A DNA stretch of 64,000 nucleotides from Ignavibacteriaceae bacterium (GTDB taxonomy: Bacteria > Bacteroidota > Ignavibacteria > Ignavibacteriales > Ignavibacteriaceae). The notes beneath the pieces were generated by a model. It searched no databases, was not told where the DNA came from, and worked only from the letters and a program-made list of their open reading frames with translations. Of this stretch, positions 27,362 to 35,393 are shown piece by piece; within the stretch, counting starts at the first letter, position 1; each line of letters opens with the position of its first letter. Location of the stretch: assembly GCA_019638025.1 (NCBI GenBank), contig JAHBUO010000005.1, forward strand, positions 1-64,000, given 5' to 3'. A program made the position numbers and the translations under genes.

Positions 27362-28150
27362 TTACTTGTTTTTAATTTCTTCCAATAACTTCTTTGAATC
27401 AGCAAGAAAAACAGCATCATCTTCATCAAGTACTGGGAGTGATGGTATCTTTGCTAATAATTCTTTTGCTTTTTTATATTCTTTTTCTTGAATATAAGCC
27501 TTCCCGGCATCTAAGTAATACATTCTGAAATTTGGTCTTAACTCAATAGCTTTTCTGAAATTTTTAAAGGATTCACTCATATCTCCCCAACCTAATCCAA
27601 GCGGCATTCGTACTAAGTATGGTTTTTCACAAACTTTTGCATGAGTGCGAGCCAAAACATAATAAGAAGATGCAATTACTTCATTCCCGCCGTTACCAAG
27701 TTTTATCGCTTTTTCTAAATCTTTTTTTACGTCATTTACAATTCCGATAACCGAAAAAACACCTTTGAACAGCGCAATTCTTCCATTTGCAATTGCTCTT
27801 CGAAGATAAGTAATGGATTTATCGGGAGCTAATGAAACTGCTTTATCTGCATATTCAAATGCTTTTTTATATTGTTCAAACTGTGCATTTTTTTGGGCAT
27901 CAGTATTTGAGGGCAGATGCTCTGCAATATCAACAAGCGTCCTGCTTAGCCTCCACAATATTTCCCAATTATTAGGCGAAAGCTTATCAGCTGCAATAAA
28001 TTTCTCGAGGGCTTTTTCATTGTTGAATTGTTTGGTTGAAAAATCATCACCCTGTGCAATAAGTTCATCAACTGATTGTGCATTATTGGAGACCAAAAAT
28101 CCAAACAATAATACAATGATGAAAAATGAACGATAGAATACATGCTTCAT
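27362..28150 (-). CDS. Exported tetratricopeptide-repeat protein
   Basis: A 262-residue protein with a signal peptide (about 1-25, ending SNNAQS). The rest is helical TPR-type repeats, for example FEYADKAVSLAPDKSITYLR (about 98-117) and a second unit FRKAIELRPNFRMYYLDAGK. The arrangement resembles the RMDN-like TPR family. It is probably a periplasmic protein-binding scaffold; the partner is unknown. GAGG precedes the ATG. It sits between the exoribonuclease and sirtuin genes with short gaps. Confidence 0.82.
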   Translation of the reverse strand: MKHVFYRSFFIIVLLFGFLVSNNAQSVDELIAQGDDFSTKQFNNEKALEKFIAADKLSPNNWEILWRLSRTLVDIAEHLPSNTDAQKNAQFEQYKKAFEYADKAVSLAPDKSITYLRRAIANGRIALFKGVFSVIGIVNDVKKDLEKAIKLGNGGNEVIASSYYVLARTHAKVCEKPYLVRMPLGLGWGDMSESFKNFRKAIELRPNFRMYYLDAGKAYIQEKEYKKAKELLAKIPSLPVLDEDDAVFLADSKKLLEEIKNK

Positions 28151-28164
28151 AACTACCTCGTTTG

Positions 28165-29151
28165 TTAATCGAATAAAGTTGACTTTATTTGTTCTGATTT
28201 ATTAGAAAAATTTTTATATAACTCTGTTGAAATATGAGACGAATACTTTGTCCACTTTGCATCAGAATTGTCATTTAAAAGAATTCTTTTATAGGCATTA
28301 GATTTTGCGCTTAACTCATCTGCTTGATAAAGTATGATTGCCTCTAAAGTTTTAGGTACCACCGGCGAAGCGAATTCGAGTTTCCCTTGATGACTTAATA
28401 TTAAATGAACCAATAGATTTTTTAACTCGTGAGGAAATGCTTCAATCATCTCAATTTCCTTCTCAACTAATAATGCGCAAAGTACAATATGCCCTACTAA
28501 CTTCCCACTGTCCGAATACTCAAAAGATGATTCGAAAAGAAGCTCCTCAATTTTAGCGAAATCGTGCAATAACGCCCCGCTAATCAATAAGTCTCTATTA
28601 ATTTCCGGATGAATCTTCCCCATCAGGTCACAAATTTTTGCAATCTCGAGTGTGTGCTCTAAAAGTCCGTGGATGTATGAATGGTGAATGGTCTTTCCAG
28701 CCGGTGCATCAATAAATTTTTCAAATCTCTCACCAGAGAATAGATTTTTTACTAGCTGATTTAAATAAGTGTTCTCAATACTATTTATAAAAGAATCCAA
28801 TTCACTTTTCATCTCATCAAGGTTTCGAAGTGAATGAGGAAGAAAGTCTTTCGGGGTTACAAGTTCAGAATCAGTTGTTAATCTAATTGTTTCAATTCGA
28901 AGTTGGGGTGAACCTTGATATTCCTCAATTGTACCGGCAACTTTCACAACTTTACCAACAATGAATTGGTCAAATATCTGTTCGTATTCCTCCCATAAAT
29001 TGGTTGAGATAGCGCCACTTTGGTCTCCAAGGTCCATCGAAAGAAATTTCTTATTAGTCTTTGAAACTTTTACTTCAGCTCTCCTAATTAGTAGAAAATA
29101 ATTTATTTTATCCCCCTTAACGAGTTTAGATATTTCAGAAGAATTAATCAT
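28165..29151 (-). CDS. YhaM-type 3'-5' exoribonuclease (OB-fold plus HD domain)
   Basis: A 328-residue protein. An N-terminal OB-fold nucleic-acid-binding domain (about 10-95, with LSMDLGDQSGAISTNLW) is followed by an HD phosphohydrolase domain (about 150-300) with HHSYIHGLLEHTLEIA and the HD pair in SGALLHDFAKIEEL. This layout matches the YhaM family, which degrades RNA from the 3' end with metal ions. AGGA lies ahead of the ATG. It starts three bases after the NusG-like gene stop, suggesting that an RNA-processing and a transcription factor are expressed together. Confidence 0.88.
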   Translation of the reverse strand: MINSSEISKLVKGDKINYFLLIRRAEVKVSKTNKKFLSMDLGDQSGAISTNLWEEYEQIFDQFIVGKVVKVAGTIEEYQGSPQLRIETIRLTTDSELVTPKDFLPHSLRNLDEMKSELDSFINSIENTYLNQLVKNLFSGERFEKFIDAPAGKTIHHSYIHGLLEHTLEIAKICDLMGKIHPEINRDLLISGALLHDFAKIEELLFESSFEYSDSGKLVGHIVLCALLVEKEIEMIEAFPHELKNLLVHLILSHQGKLEFASPVVPKTLEAIILYQADELSAKSNAYKRILLNDNSDAKWTKYSSHISTELYKNFSNKSEQIKSTLFD

Positions 29152-29154
29152 TTT

Positions 29155-29685
29155 CTATCCTAATTGTTTAAGTTGAGAAGCTGTCAGAACTTCAAACTCA
29201 GTTCCTTCAGTAAGTTGCGCAATTACAGTTCGATTTATGAACTCCAAAGATACATGTAGAGATTTCTGATTCGATTCATCGATAACGGTTCCTATAACAC
29301 CAGAAAAAGGACCGCTAGCAATTTTAACTTTAGCCCCTTTGACTATACCGTTATTCACTCTATACTCAAATGTTTCATTTACAAAATTTCGAAGGTTCTC
29401 AATTTCAAATTCATGAATTTTTGCCGGTTTGCCATTATCGAAAACCGAACGGACTATCGAATTTAATTGAATAGCCTCAAGTCGTTCTTTTTCATCGGCA
29501 AAAATAAAAATGTAACCACGTAACAATGGCTCGGTTACTTTTTTCTTTCTGTCACTCCACTGCTTTATGCGAGAAATTTTTGGCATATAGGAATCAATTC
29601 CAATAGCTGTTAGCTGTGTTTCTGCCTTAAACTCTTGCCGCGACTGGGTATATAAAGCTTGCCAAAACTTTTTATTATTTGTCAA
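29155..29685 (-). CDS. NusG-family specialised antitermination factor (UpxY/RfaH-like)
   Basis: A 176-residue protein with the NGN domain at its N-terminus (FWQALYTQSRQEFKAETQL through LLRGYIFIFAD, about 7-85) and a C-terminal KOW region (VKGAKVKIASGPFSGVIGTV, about 119-140). The main NusG normally lies with secE and rplK, so this is a paralogue of the UpxY/RfaH type that loads on chosen operons. No polysaccharide cluster is nearby, so its targets are unknown. The start is TTG, with GGAG six bases ahead. It lies between a hybrid histidine kinase and the YhaM-like gene. Confidence 0.88.
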   Translation of the reverse strand: MTNNKKFWQALYTQSRQEFKAETQLTAIGIDSYMPKISRIKQWSDRKKKVTEPLLRGYIFIFADEKERLEAIQLNSIVRSVFDNGKPAKIHEFEIENLRNFVNETFEYRVNNGIVKGAKVKIASGPFSGVIGTVIDESNQKSLHVSLEFINRTVIAQLTEGTEFEVLTASQLKQLG

Positions 29686-29711
29686 ACACTAACTCCGAAT
29701 TAATCAAAAAT

Positions 29712-31508
29712 TTAGTTTAATGTTGATTTCACAATTTTAATCAGATAATCGTTATTAAAAGGTTTTTCGATAACTGATCTTGCTCCGAGTTGTTGATATC
29801 TTCGTTTTGATTCATCTGAGATATCATCGCCAATAATAATTATCGGATATTTTAATGAACTGTCACCTTTTTTTAGAGCTTCAATCATTTGTATTCCATT
29901 CATCAGTGGCATTTGATGACTTGCAATAATCAGATTTGGAAAACTTTCAAAAATTATGTTCATTGCTTCGTAACCATTTTCAGCCTGAAGAACTTTGAAT
30001 GATTTGAATGATTCATTTAAACATGTGACATATTTTGTTCGATCATGTTCATCACTTTCAACAAGAAGAATCGTATTAGATGGAACAGGGAAAGTAAAAT
30101 GAAATTCAGTCCCTTTCCCTTCCTCGGAATAGAACCAAATTTCACCGCTATGTTTTTCAATGATTTCTCGAACCAGAGCTAAGCCAAATCCGCTCCCCTT
30201 TTCACCTTTGGTTCCATCTCGTGTGAATGACTTATCGATTGAGAAAACTTTTCCCTGATCCTCAGTTTTTATTCCCATTCCGAAATCTTTAATAACAAAT
30301 TCAACTTGAGTTTCATTAAACAGTGAAGCTGAAATTTCGATAATTGAGTTTTCGAATGAGAATTTAATTGCATTACTAAGAATATTCAAAACAACTTGTG
30401 TTAATAATCTTTCATCAACTTGAATGTACAAATCATCAGCAATATCAATCTGAATATCGATATTTTTTCTGATTGCATTTCCGGTTAAGGCAGAGATACA
30501 CTGATAAATTATTCCCTGTGCTTTTAATCTTTGAGGTTCAATTTTAAGCGAGCCGGTCTTTAACCTTGACCAATCAAGTAAGTAATTGATAAACTGTAGC
30601 TGACTTTGAGATGCATCATAAATATAATTAAGATATTCATTTTTTTCTTTAAGAGGGAGATTAGGTTCCGCTAACAAAATTTCCGAAAAACCCAAAATAC
30701 TAGTAAATGGGGCTCGCAAATCGTGTGAAAGAATGTTTATGAATCTATCTTTAGCTGCATTTAATTCTTTAAGCTCATTTTCTGAGCGCAACATTCTGAC
30801 TTCAGCATCTTTCAATTCGGAGATATCAATCACAACTGCTGCAGTACTTATAATTTTTCCTCTAACGTCTCGCTGTACTGAAAAACTTTCTTTTACCCAT
30901 CGAATTTGCTTATCTTTTCTAACAATTCTATAGTCAAGTGAAAGCGAAAATTTTCTTCCGGCAGATGAAAAAATATTCAATTCCTTGATAACTTCAGAGA
31001 CATCATCTTTGTGAATTAGGTACAACAGTCTCCCGGGAAGTTGCTCGATTTCACGGATTGTGTAACCTGTAATCTTTTTTATATTCTCATGGAAATAAAA
31101 TTGCTCTTTCCCATTTTCAACATTACTAGACCAAAAATAACCATTTATGTGCTCATACATTCTTTGGATTTCAAAAAAGATTTCTTCCTTCTGCTCGAGA
31201 AGTACATCTGCCTCTTTCTTTGAATAAGCATGTACTATATATGAAATTTTTGTTGCAGAAAGGACTTTTCCGATTGATATAAAAAATACGTATTTAATCC
31301 GGTTATAACTATAAATGTGTGTTGTTTTCCATTGGGTTTCTTTTTCAAGCCCATTTGTAACATCACTCATAGAAATTGTAGCTTTAAATAATTCCCAGAT
31401 TGACTCTCCGATAATCTCGGGTTCGGTTTTACCTAGGTATTCTTTAACCGATTGGTTACAAGCAGTAACTTTGAAGTTTTCGTCTAAGGCTAAAAATAAA
31501 TCTAACAA
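29712..31508 (-). CDS. Hybrid PAS histidine kinase with a degenerate receiver domain
   Basis: 598 residues, no membrane helices. A first PAS domain (about 1-95) and a second (about 115-235, KKITGYTIREIEQLPGRLLY) are followed by HisKA with the acceptor His at about 262 (NILSHDLRAPF) and an ATPase domain (NILSNAIKFS, DFGMGI, GSGFGLALV). The C-terminal receiver (about 480-598) has NLIIASHQMPLMNG where the phospho-acceptor Asp should be: Ser or another residue takes its place, and the acidic pair is reduced (LVESDEH). It probably does not accept phosphate. The start is TTG just after an in-frame TGA, with GGTGA ahead. It heads a run that continues to the NusG-like gene. Confidence 0.9.
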   Translation of the reverse strand: MLDLFLALDENFKVTACNQSVKEYLGKTEPEIIGESIWELFKATISMSDVTNGLEKETQWKTTHIYSYNRIKYVFFISIGKVLSATKISYIVHAYSKKEADVLLEQKEEIFFEIQRMYEHINGYFWSSNVENGKEQFYFHENIKKITGYTIREIEQLPGRLLYLIHKDDVSEVIKELNIFSSAGRKFSLSLDYRIVRKDKQIRWVKESFSVQRDVRGKIISTAAVVIDISELKDAEVRMLRSENELKELNAAKDRFINILSHDLRAPFTSILGFSEILLAEPNLPLKEKNEYLNYIYDASQSQLQFINYLLDWSRLKTGSLKIEPQRLKAQGIIYQCISALTGNAIRKNIDIQIDIADDLYIQVDERLLTQVVLNILSNAIKFSFENSIIEISASLFNETQVEFVIKDFGMGIKTEDQGKVFSIDKSFTRDGTKGEKGSGFGLALVREIIEKHSGEIWFYSEEGKGTEFHFTFPVPSNTILLVESDEHDRTKYVTCLNESFKSFKVLQAENGYEAMNIIFESFPNLIIASHQMPLMNGIQMIEALKKGDSSLKYPIIIIGDDISDESKRRYQQLGARSVIEKPFNNDYLIKIVKSTLN

Positions 31509-31670
31509 TATAATTCACCGACTCTTGATGAAAATGATTTTGGAGATTAATAATTTATTCCGTCCCTAAAATACTAAAATGCACGATATTTGAAAATATT
31601 GAACTTTTCTTGCAATAATAAAGTTTAAGTTAGTGTAATTAAAATTTTAAAAATTATTTAACTAGATATT

Positions 31671-33953
31671 ATGAAAAACCTCTTTAAGCTAATTGCACTA
31701 ATTTACATATTCAGCAACATCACATTGGGGCAGGAAAACACCGGAAGCATCATGGGGAAAGTAGTTGATGCAACTACAAAAAAGCCAATTCCCGGTGTGA
31801 ACATTTTTCTTTTGGGAACAAACATTGGAGCTGCCACAAATGAAGAGGGTAATTATACAATAAAAAACATTCCGGTCGGGAATTACCAAATTCGTGCCTC
31901 AGCAATTGGTTTTGATGCGATTACCAAAACTGACGCAGTCGTTAATTCAGCTAGACCCGCTATGATTGATTTTCAACTTAAAGAATCAATTATCGAATTG
32001 GACAATGTTGTTGTCACTTCCGATTTTTTTCAAAATAATCCAACTGAAGTAAATAGTGTCCGCAATTTTAGTTATGAAGAAATCAGAAGAGCACCCGGTG
32101 GTTTTGAAGATGTTGTTAGAGCGTTATCAATATTACCCGGTGTTGCTCAAGCAGATGCGGGACGAAATGATTTAGTAGTACGAGGTGGTGCCCCTTCAGA
32201 AAATCTGTTTTTAGTTGATGGATTTCCTGTTTCGAACATCAATCATTTTGGAACACAAGGAGCGTCTGGCGGACCATTGAGTTATGTGAATCTTGATTTT
32301 GTACGTGAAACATCTTTTTCAACCGGTGGATTTTCTGCACTTTACGGAGATAAACTGTCGAGTGTGCTTACAATCGACTTGCGCGAAGGTCGAAAAGATA
32401 AATTAGGAGGAAAAGCTACAATATCAGCAACACAATTTGGATTGAATGCTGAAGGACCAATTTCAGAAAAGGCAAGTTTCCTCTTCTCTGCCAGAAGGAG
32501 TTACCTTGATTTTATATTTAAAGCAGCAGGTTTCGGATTTGTACCTGAATATTATGATGTCTTAACCAAATTTAATTACAATTTTGATACACGCAATTCA
32601 TTGTCATTTCTTTTGGTAGGTGCATTTGATAATGTAAGATTTTTTAACGATACCGAAGACCAACGTTATAACAACTCTCGTGCGCTTGCTAGTGATCAAA
32701 TTCAATACTTAACCGGATTTTCCTTTAGACATCTTTTTGATAAAGGATTTTACACAATTAGTCTAAGTAGAAATTTTGTAGATTATGAAACAACTCAGAG
32801 AGATTCTCTTCTAAATCCGATTTTTATGAATGTTTCAAAAGAGAAGGAAAATACCCTACGAGGTGATATAATCTACAAACTATCTTCTAAGTCAGAATTT
32901 AATATCGGAGCGTCGGTTAAATTTATTCAATTTAATGCGGATGTAAAACTACCTTTCTTCAGAACAACATTTGGAGAAACTCTTAATATAACTTCATTGA
33001 CAGATAAAGCAAATTTCTGGAAATCTGATTTGTACTTCCAGTACAGCGGATTCTATTTTAGCCGTTTACGATTAAATATGGGAATTCGTCTTGATTACTT
33101 TAACGAAATTACTGACAATTTGAGCATTAGTCCGCGCCTATCTTTAGCTTATATGCTGACGGACAAAGCAACATTAAATTTCAGTACGGGGATTTATCAT
33201 CAATCTCCTTCATATATATGGTTAATTGCAGATAGCAGAAACAAAGATCTTAAGCAAATAAAGGTTAATCAATATATATCCGGAATCGATTACCGTTTGA
33301 GGAATGATATAAACGTAAGATTAGAAGGTTTCTATAAAGACTATTCAAATTATCCAACCAGTATTTCGCGACCATACTTAGTTTTAGCAAATACAGGAGC
33401 AGGTTATGTGGGGGCTGATGATAATTATTCTTCATTTGGTTTAGAACAACTTTCAAGTGATGGGAATGGCTATGCAAGAGGGATTGAGTTATCACTTCAG
33501 AAAAAATCTTCTGATATTCCACACTATGGAGTATTGTCACTAACATATAGTGAAAGTTTTTTCAAAGCTTTAGATGGGATAAAAAGACCCGGTAGTTATG
33601 ATCAAAAATGGATTTTCAATGTTAGTGCTGGTTACATCTTTAACGAGAGATGGGAAGCTAGTATGAAGTTTCGATTTGCAACAGGAAAACCTTATACCCC
33701 ATTCAACTTTGATGGAAGCCAAACAGTCGCACTATATAATTCCGATAGACTTCCTGATTTACATAGTCTTGATATCCGCATTGATCGAAGATGGAATTTC
33801 TCTGACTGGGCACTAATAACATACATCGATATACAGAATATTTACAATCGCAATAATATTAGCTTTTATCGATGGGATGCACGGACACAATCAGTTGATA
33901 AAACAAGTAATATTGGAATATTGCCATCAATCGGTGTGAGCTTAGAATTATAG
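31671..33953 (+). CDS. TonB-dependent outer-membrane receptor
   Basis: 760 residues. A signal peptide (about 1-20), a carboxypeptidase-D regulatory-like domain (about 24-110, GSIMGKVVDATTKKPIPGVN), a plug (about 130-240, LVVRGGAPSENLFLVDGFP) and a barrel ending in IGVSLEL. The ligand is not readable. Unlike the receptor at 3701, no DUF4249 or SusD-type lipoprotein follows; the next gene is on the other strand 21 bases away. Start at ATG 31671. It diverges from the hybrid kinase across 162 bases of AT-rich sequence. Confidence 0.92.
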   Translation: MKNLFKLIALIYIFSNITLGQENTGSIMGKVVDATTKKPIPGVNIFLLGTNIGAATNEEGNYTIKNIPVGNYQIRASAIGFDAITKTDAVVNSARPAMIDFQLKESIIELDNVVVTSDFFQNNPTEVNSVRNFSYEEIRRAPGGFEDVVRALSILPGVAQADAGRNDLVVRGGAPSENLFLVDGFPVSNINHFGTQGASGGPLSYVNLDFVRETSFSTGGFSALYGDKLSSVLTIDLREGRKDKLGGKATISATQFGLNAEGPISEKASFLFSARRSYLDFIFKAAGFGFVPEYYDVLTKFNYNFDTRNSLSFLLVGAFDNVRFFNDTEDQRYNNSRALASDQIQYLTGFSFRHLFDKGFYTISLSRNFVDYETTQRDSLLNPIFMNVSKEKENTLRGDIIYKLSSKSEFNIGASVKFIQFNADVKLPFFRTTFGETLNITSLTDKANFWKSDLYFQYSGFYFSRLRLNMGIRLDYFNEITDNLSISPRLSLAYMLTDKATLNFSTGIYHQSPSYIWLIADSRNKDLKQIKVNQYISGIDYRLRNDINVRLEGFYKDYSNYPTSISRPYLVLANTGAGYVGADDNYSSFGLEQLSSDGNGYARGIELSLQKKSSDIPHYGVLSLTYSESFFKALDGIKRPGSYDQKWIFNVSAGYIFNERWEASMKFRFATGKPYTPFNFDGSQTVALYNSDRLPDLHSLDIRIDRRWNFSDWALITYIDIQNIYNRNNISFYRWDARTQSVDKTSNIGILPSIGVSLEL

Positions 33954-33974
33954 TACCAAGAACCCAAAAAGTTT

Positions 33975-35144
33975 TTACTTAACCAGAAAAACTTTTGCAA
34001 CATCAACTAACAAAGAGGGCTGATTCATTAGGGCAGTCACAAACAAATTACCCAGTCCTCTTTTTTCTTCAGGTACTTTTAGAAATGATTGAGCAATTAA
34101 ATTAAATTTTTCATCCGAAAAATTATAAATACCGTTTTTTATTCGATTAAATATTTCGTGTCGCTTACCAAGGCGGTCACCCCATGCCTTATCGTAAGTT
34201 AGTATGTGGGTAAGATTATTATTTTTGATGGCATCTCCGGCAATTGTACCGGCAATACTTCCACCTATCATCCCACTTGCGATACCACCACCGCTCAATG
34301 GATTTACTTGACGAGCTGCATCACCAACAAGCATTATCCCAGGAGCGGAAATTTTATCGAGGGTAATGCTACACGGAACTCCTCCTGCAATTGATGTAAG
34401 AATTGGAGCATTAGGATAGTGTTTTTCCATAAAGTCATTTAAATATGATAAAGCCGACCTCTTCTTACCGGTTATTCCACTTACTCCCAAACCGATATTG
34501 GCTTTATTATTCCCTTTTGGAAAAACCCAGAAATATCCATTGGGGGCAACATCTTTACCAAAATAAAAATACAATGTATTCTGATCTATAGGAATATTTG
34601 CAGCAGTAACTTGAACGGCAGCTTCCATATCTCTAAAGTCGATATGAGTCTTTAACCCTGCCCATCTACCAACTCTTGATTCAACCCCATCAGCTGCAAT
34701 TACAACTTTTGCATAGACTTCGTGTTGCTCACCGCGGTACTCGTACTTAACTCCTTTTACAATATCATCCTCAATAATAAGTCCATAGACGTAAGCACGT
34801 GTTAGAATTTCAACCCCCGCTTCTGCTGCAGATTGAGCTAAAGCATAATCAAATAATCTTCGTTCGAGTACAAATCCGGCATCTCCAAAATTTATAAAAA
34901 CTTCGTTACCATTTGGAGCCACAAAACCAAATCTGCTAATCGTTGCTGCAATCCATTTTTCATCGATTGGAATAAACTCTTCCACTCCTGCTTTACTTAT
35001 TGCTTCACCACATCTAACAGGATAGCCGACATCACGGTCTTTCTCGAGCATCAGAACAGATACTCCTTTTTCCGCAGCGTATCTCGCCGCCATAGAGCCC
35101 GCAGGTCCTGCACCAACTACTATTATATCATATTGTTTTTTCAA
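33975..35144 (-). CDS. Geranylgeranyl reductase family FAD-dependent oxidoreductase
   Basis: A 389-residue flavoprotein that reduces double bonds of prenyl chains (chlorophyll, quinone or isoprenoid lipids in relatives). The FAD-binding motif is VVGAGPAGSMAARYAAEKG (about 10-28), then YPVRCGEAIS (about 41-50), the family's substrate-side loop with its cysteine, and a second FAD motif IMLVGDAARQVNPLSGGGI (about 277-295). The start is TTG. A two-cluster ferredoxin gene lies 16 bases upstream on the same strand and is a natural electron donor. Together they may hydrogenate menaquinone or a polyprenyl lipid; the substrate is inferred, not shown. Confidence 0.88.
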   Translation of the reverse strand: MKKQYDIIVVGAGPAGSMAARYAAEKGVSVLMLEKDRDVGYPVRCGEAISKAGVEEFIPIDEKWIAATISRFGFVAPNGNEVFINFGDAGFVLERRLFDYALAQSAAEAGVEILTRAYVYGLIIEDDIVKGVKYEYRGEQHEVYAKVVIAADGVESRVGRWAGLKTHIDFRDMEAAVQVTAANIPIDQNTLYFYFGKDVAPNGYFWVFPKGNNKANIGLGVSGITGKKRSALSYLNDFMEKHYPNAPILTSIAGGVPCSITLDKISAPGIMLVGDAARQVNPLSGGGIASGMIGGSIAGTIAGDAIKNNNLTHILTYDKAWGDRLGKRHEIFNRIKNGIYNFSDEKFNLIAQSFLKVPEEKRGLGNLFVTALMNQPSLLVDVAKVFLVK

Positions 35145-35160
35145 TTTATACTATACTATT

Positions 35161-35385
35161 TTATTTCTTAATAAGACCATTTTTATTTAATACAATAACC
35201 TCAATTGGACAACTCCAGATACACTTTGAACAGTTAGTGCACCTCTCATCAATAATAAAAATTTCAGCTTCCTTTAGCTCGATTGCATCTTCCGGACACA
35301 CCCCTACACAGCATCCACAGAAATCACATTTATTCGGGAGAATCTCAATCATTAATTTACCGGTTTTGGCTTGTCTTAATTCCAT
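35161..35385 (-). CDS. Ferredoxin with two 4Fe-4S clusters
   Basis: A 74-residue electron carrier. Two CxxCxxCxxxC motifs are present: CDFCGCCVGVC (about 20-30) and CTNCSKCIWSC (about 48-58), each followed by Pro as usual. In-frame ATGs exist at residues 1 and 12; both leave the clusters whole. It lies eight bases after dnaG and 16 bases before the geranylgeranyl reductase, for which it is the likely redox partner. Confidence 0.92.
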   Translation of the reverse strand: MELRQAKTGKLMIEILPNKCDFCGCCVGVCPEDAIELKEAEIFIIDERCTNCSKCIWSCPIEVIVLNKNGLIKK

Positions 35386-35393
35386 TTTGATTA

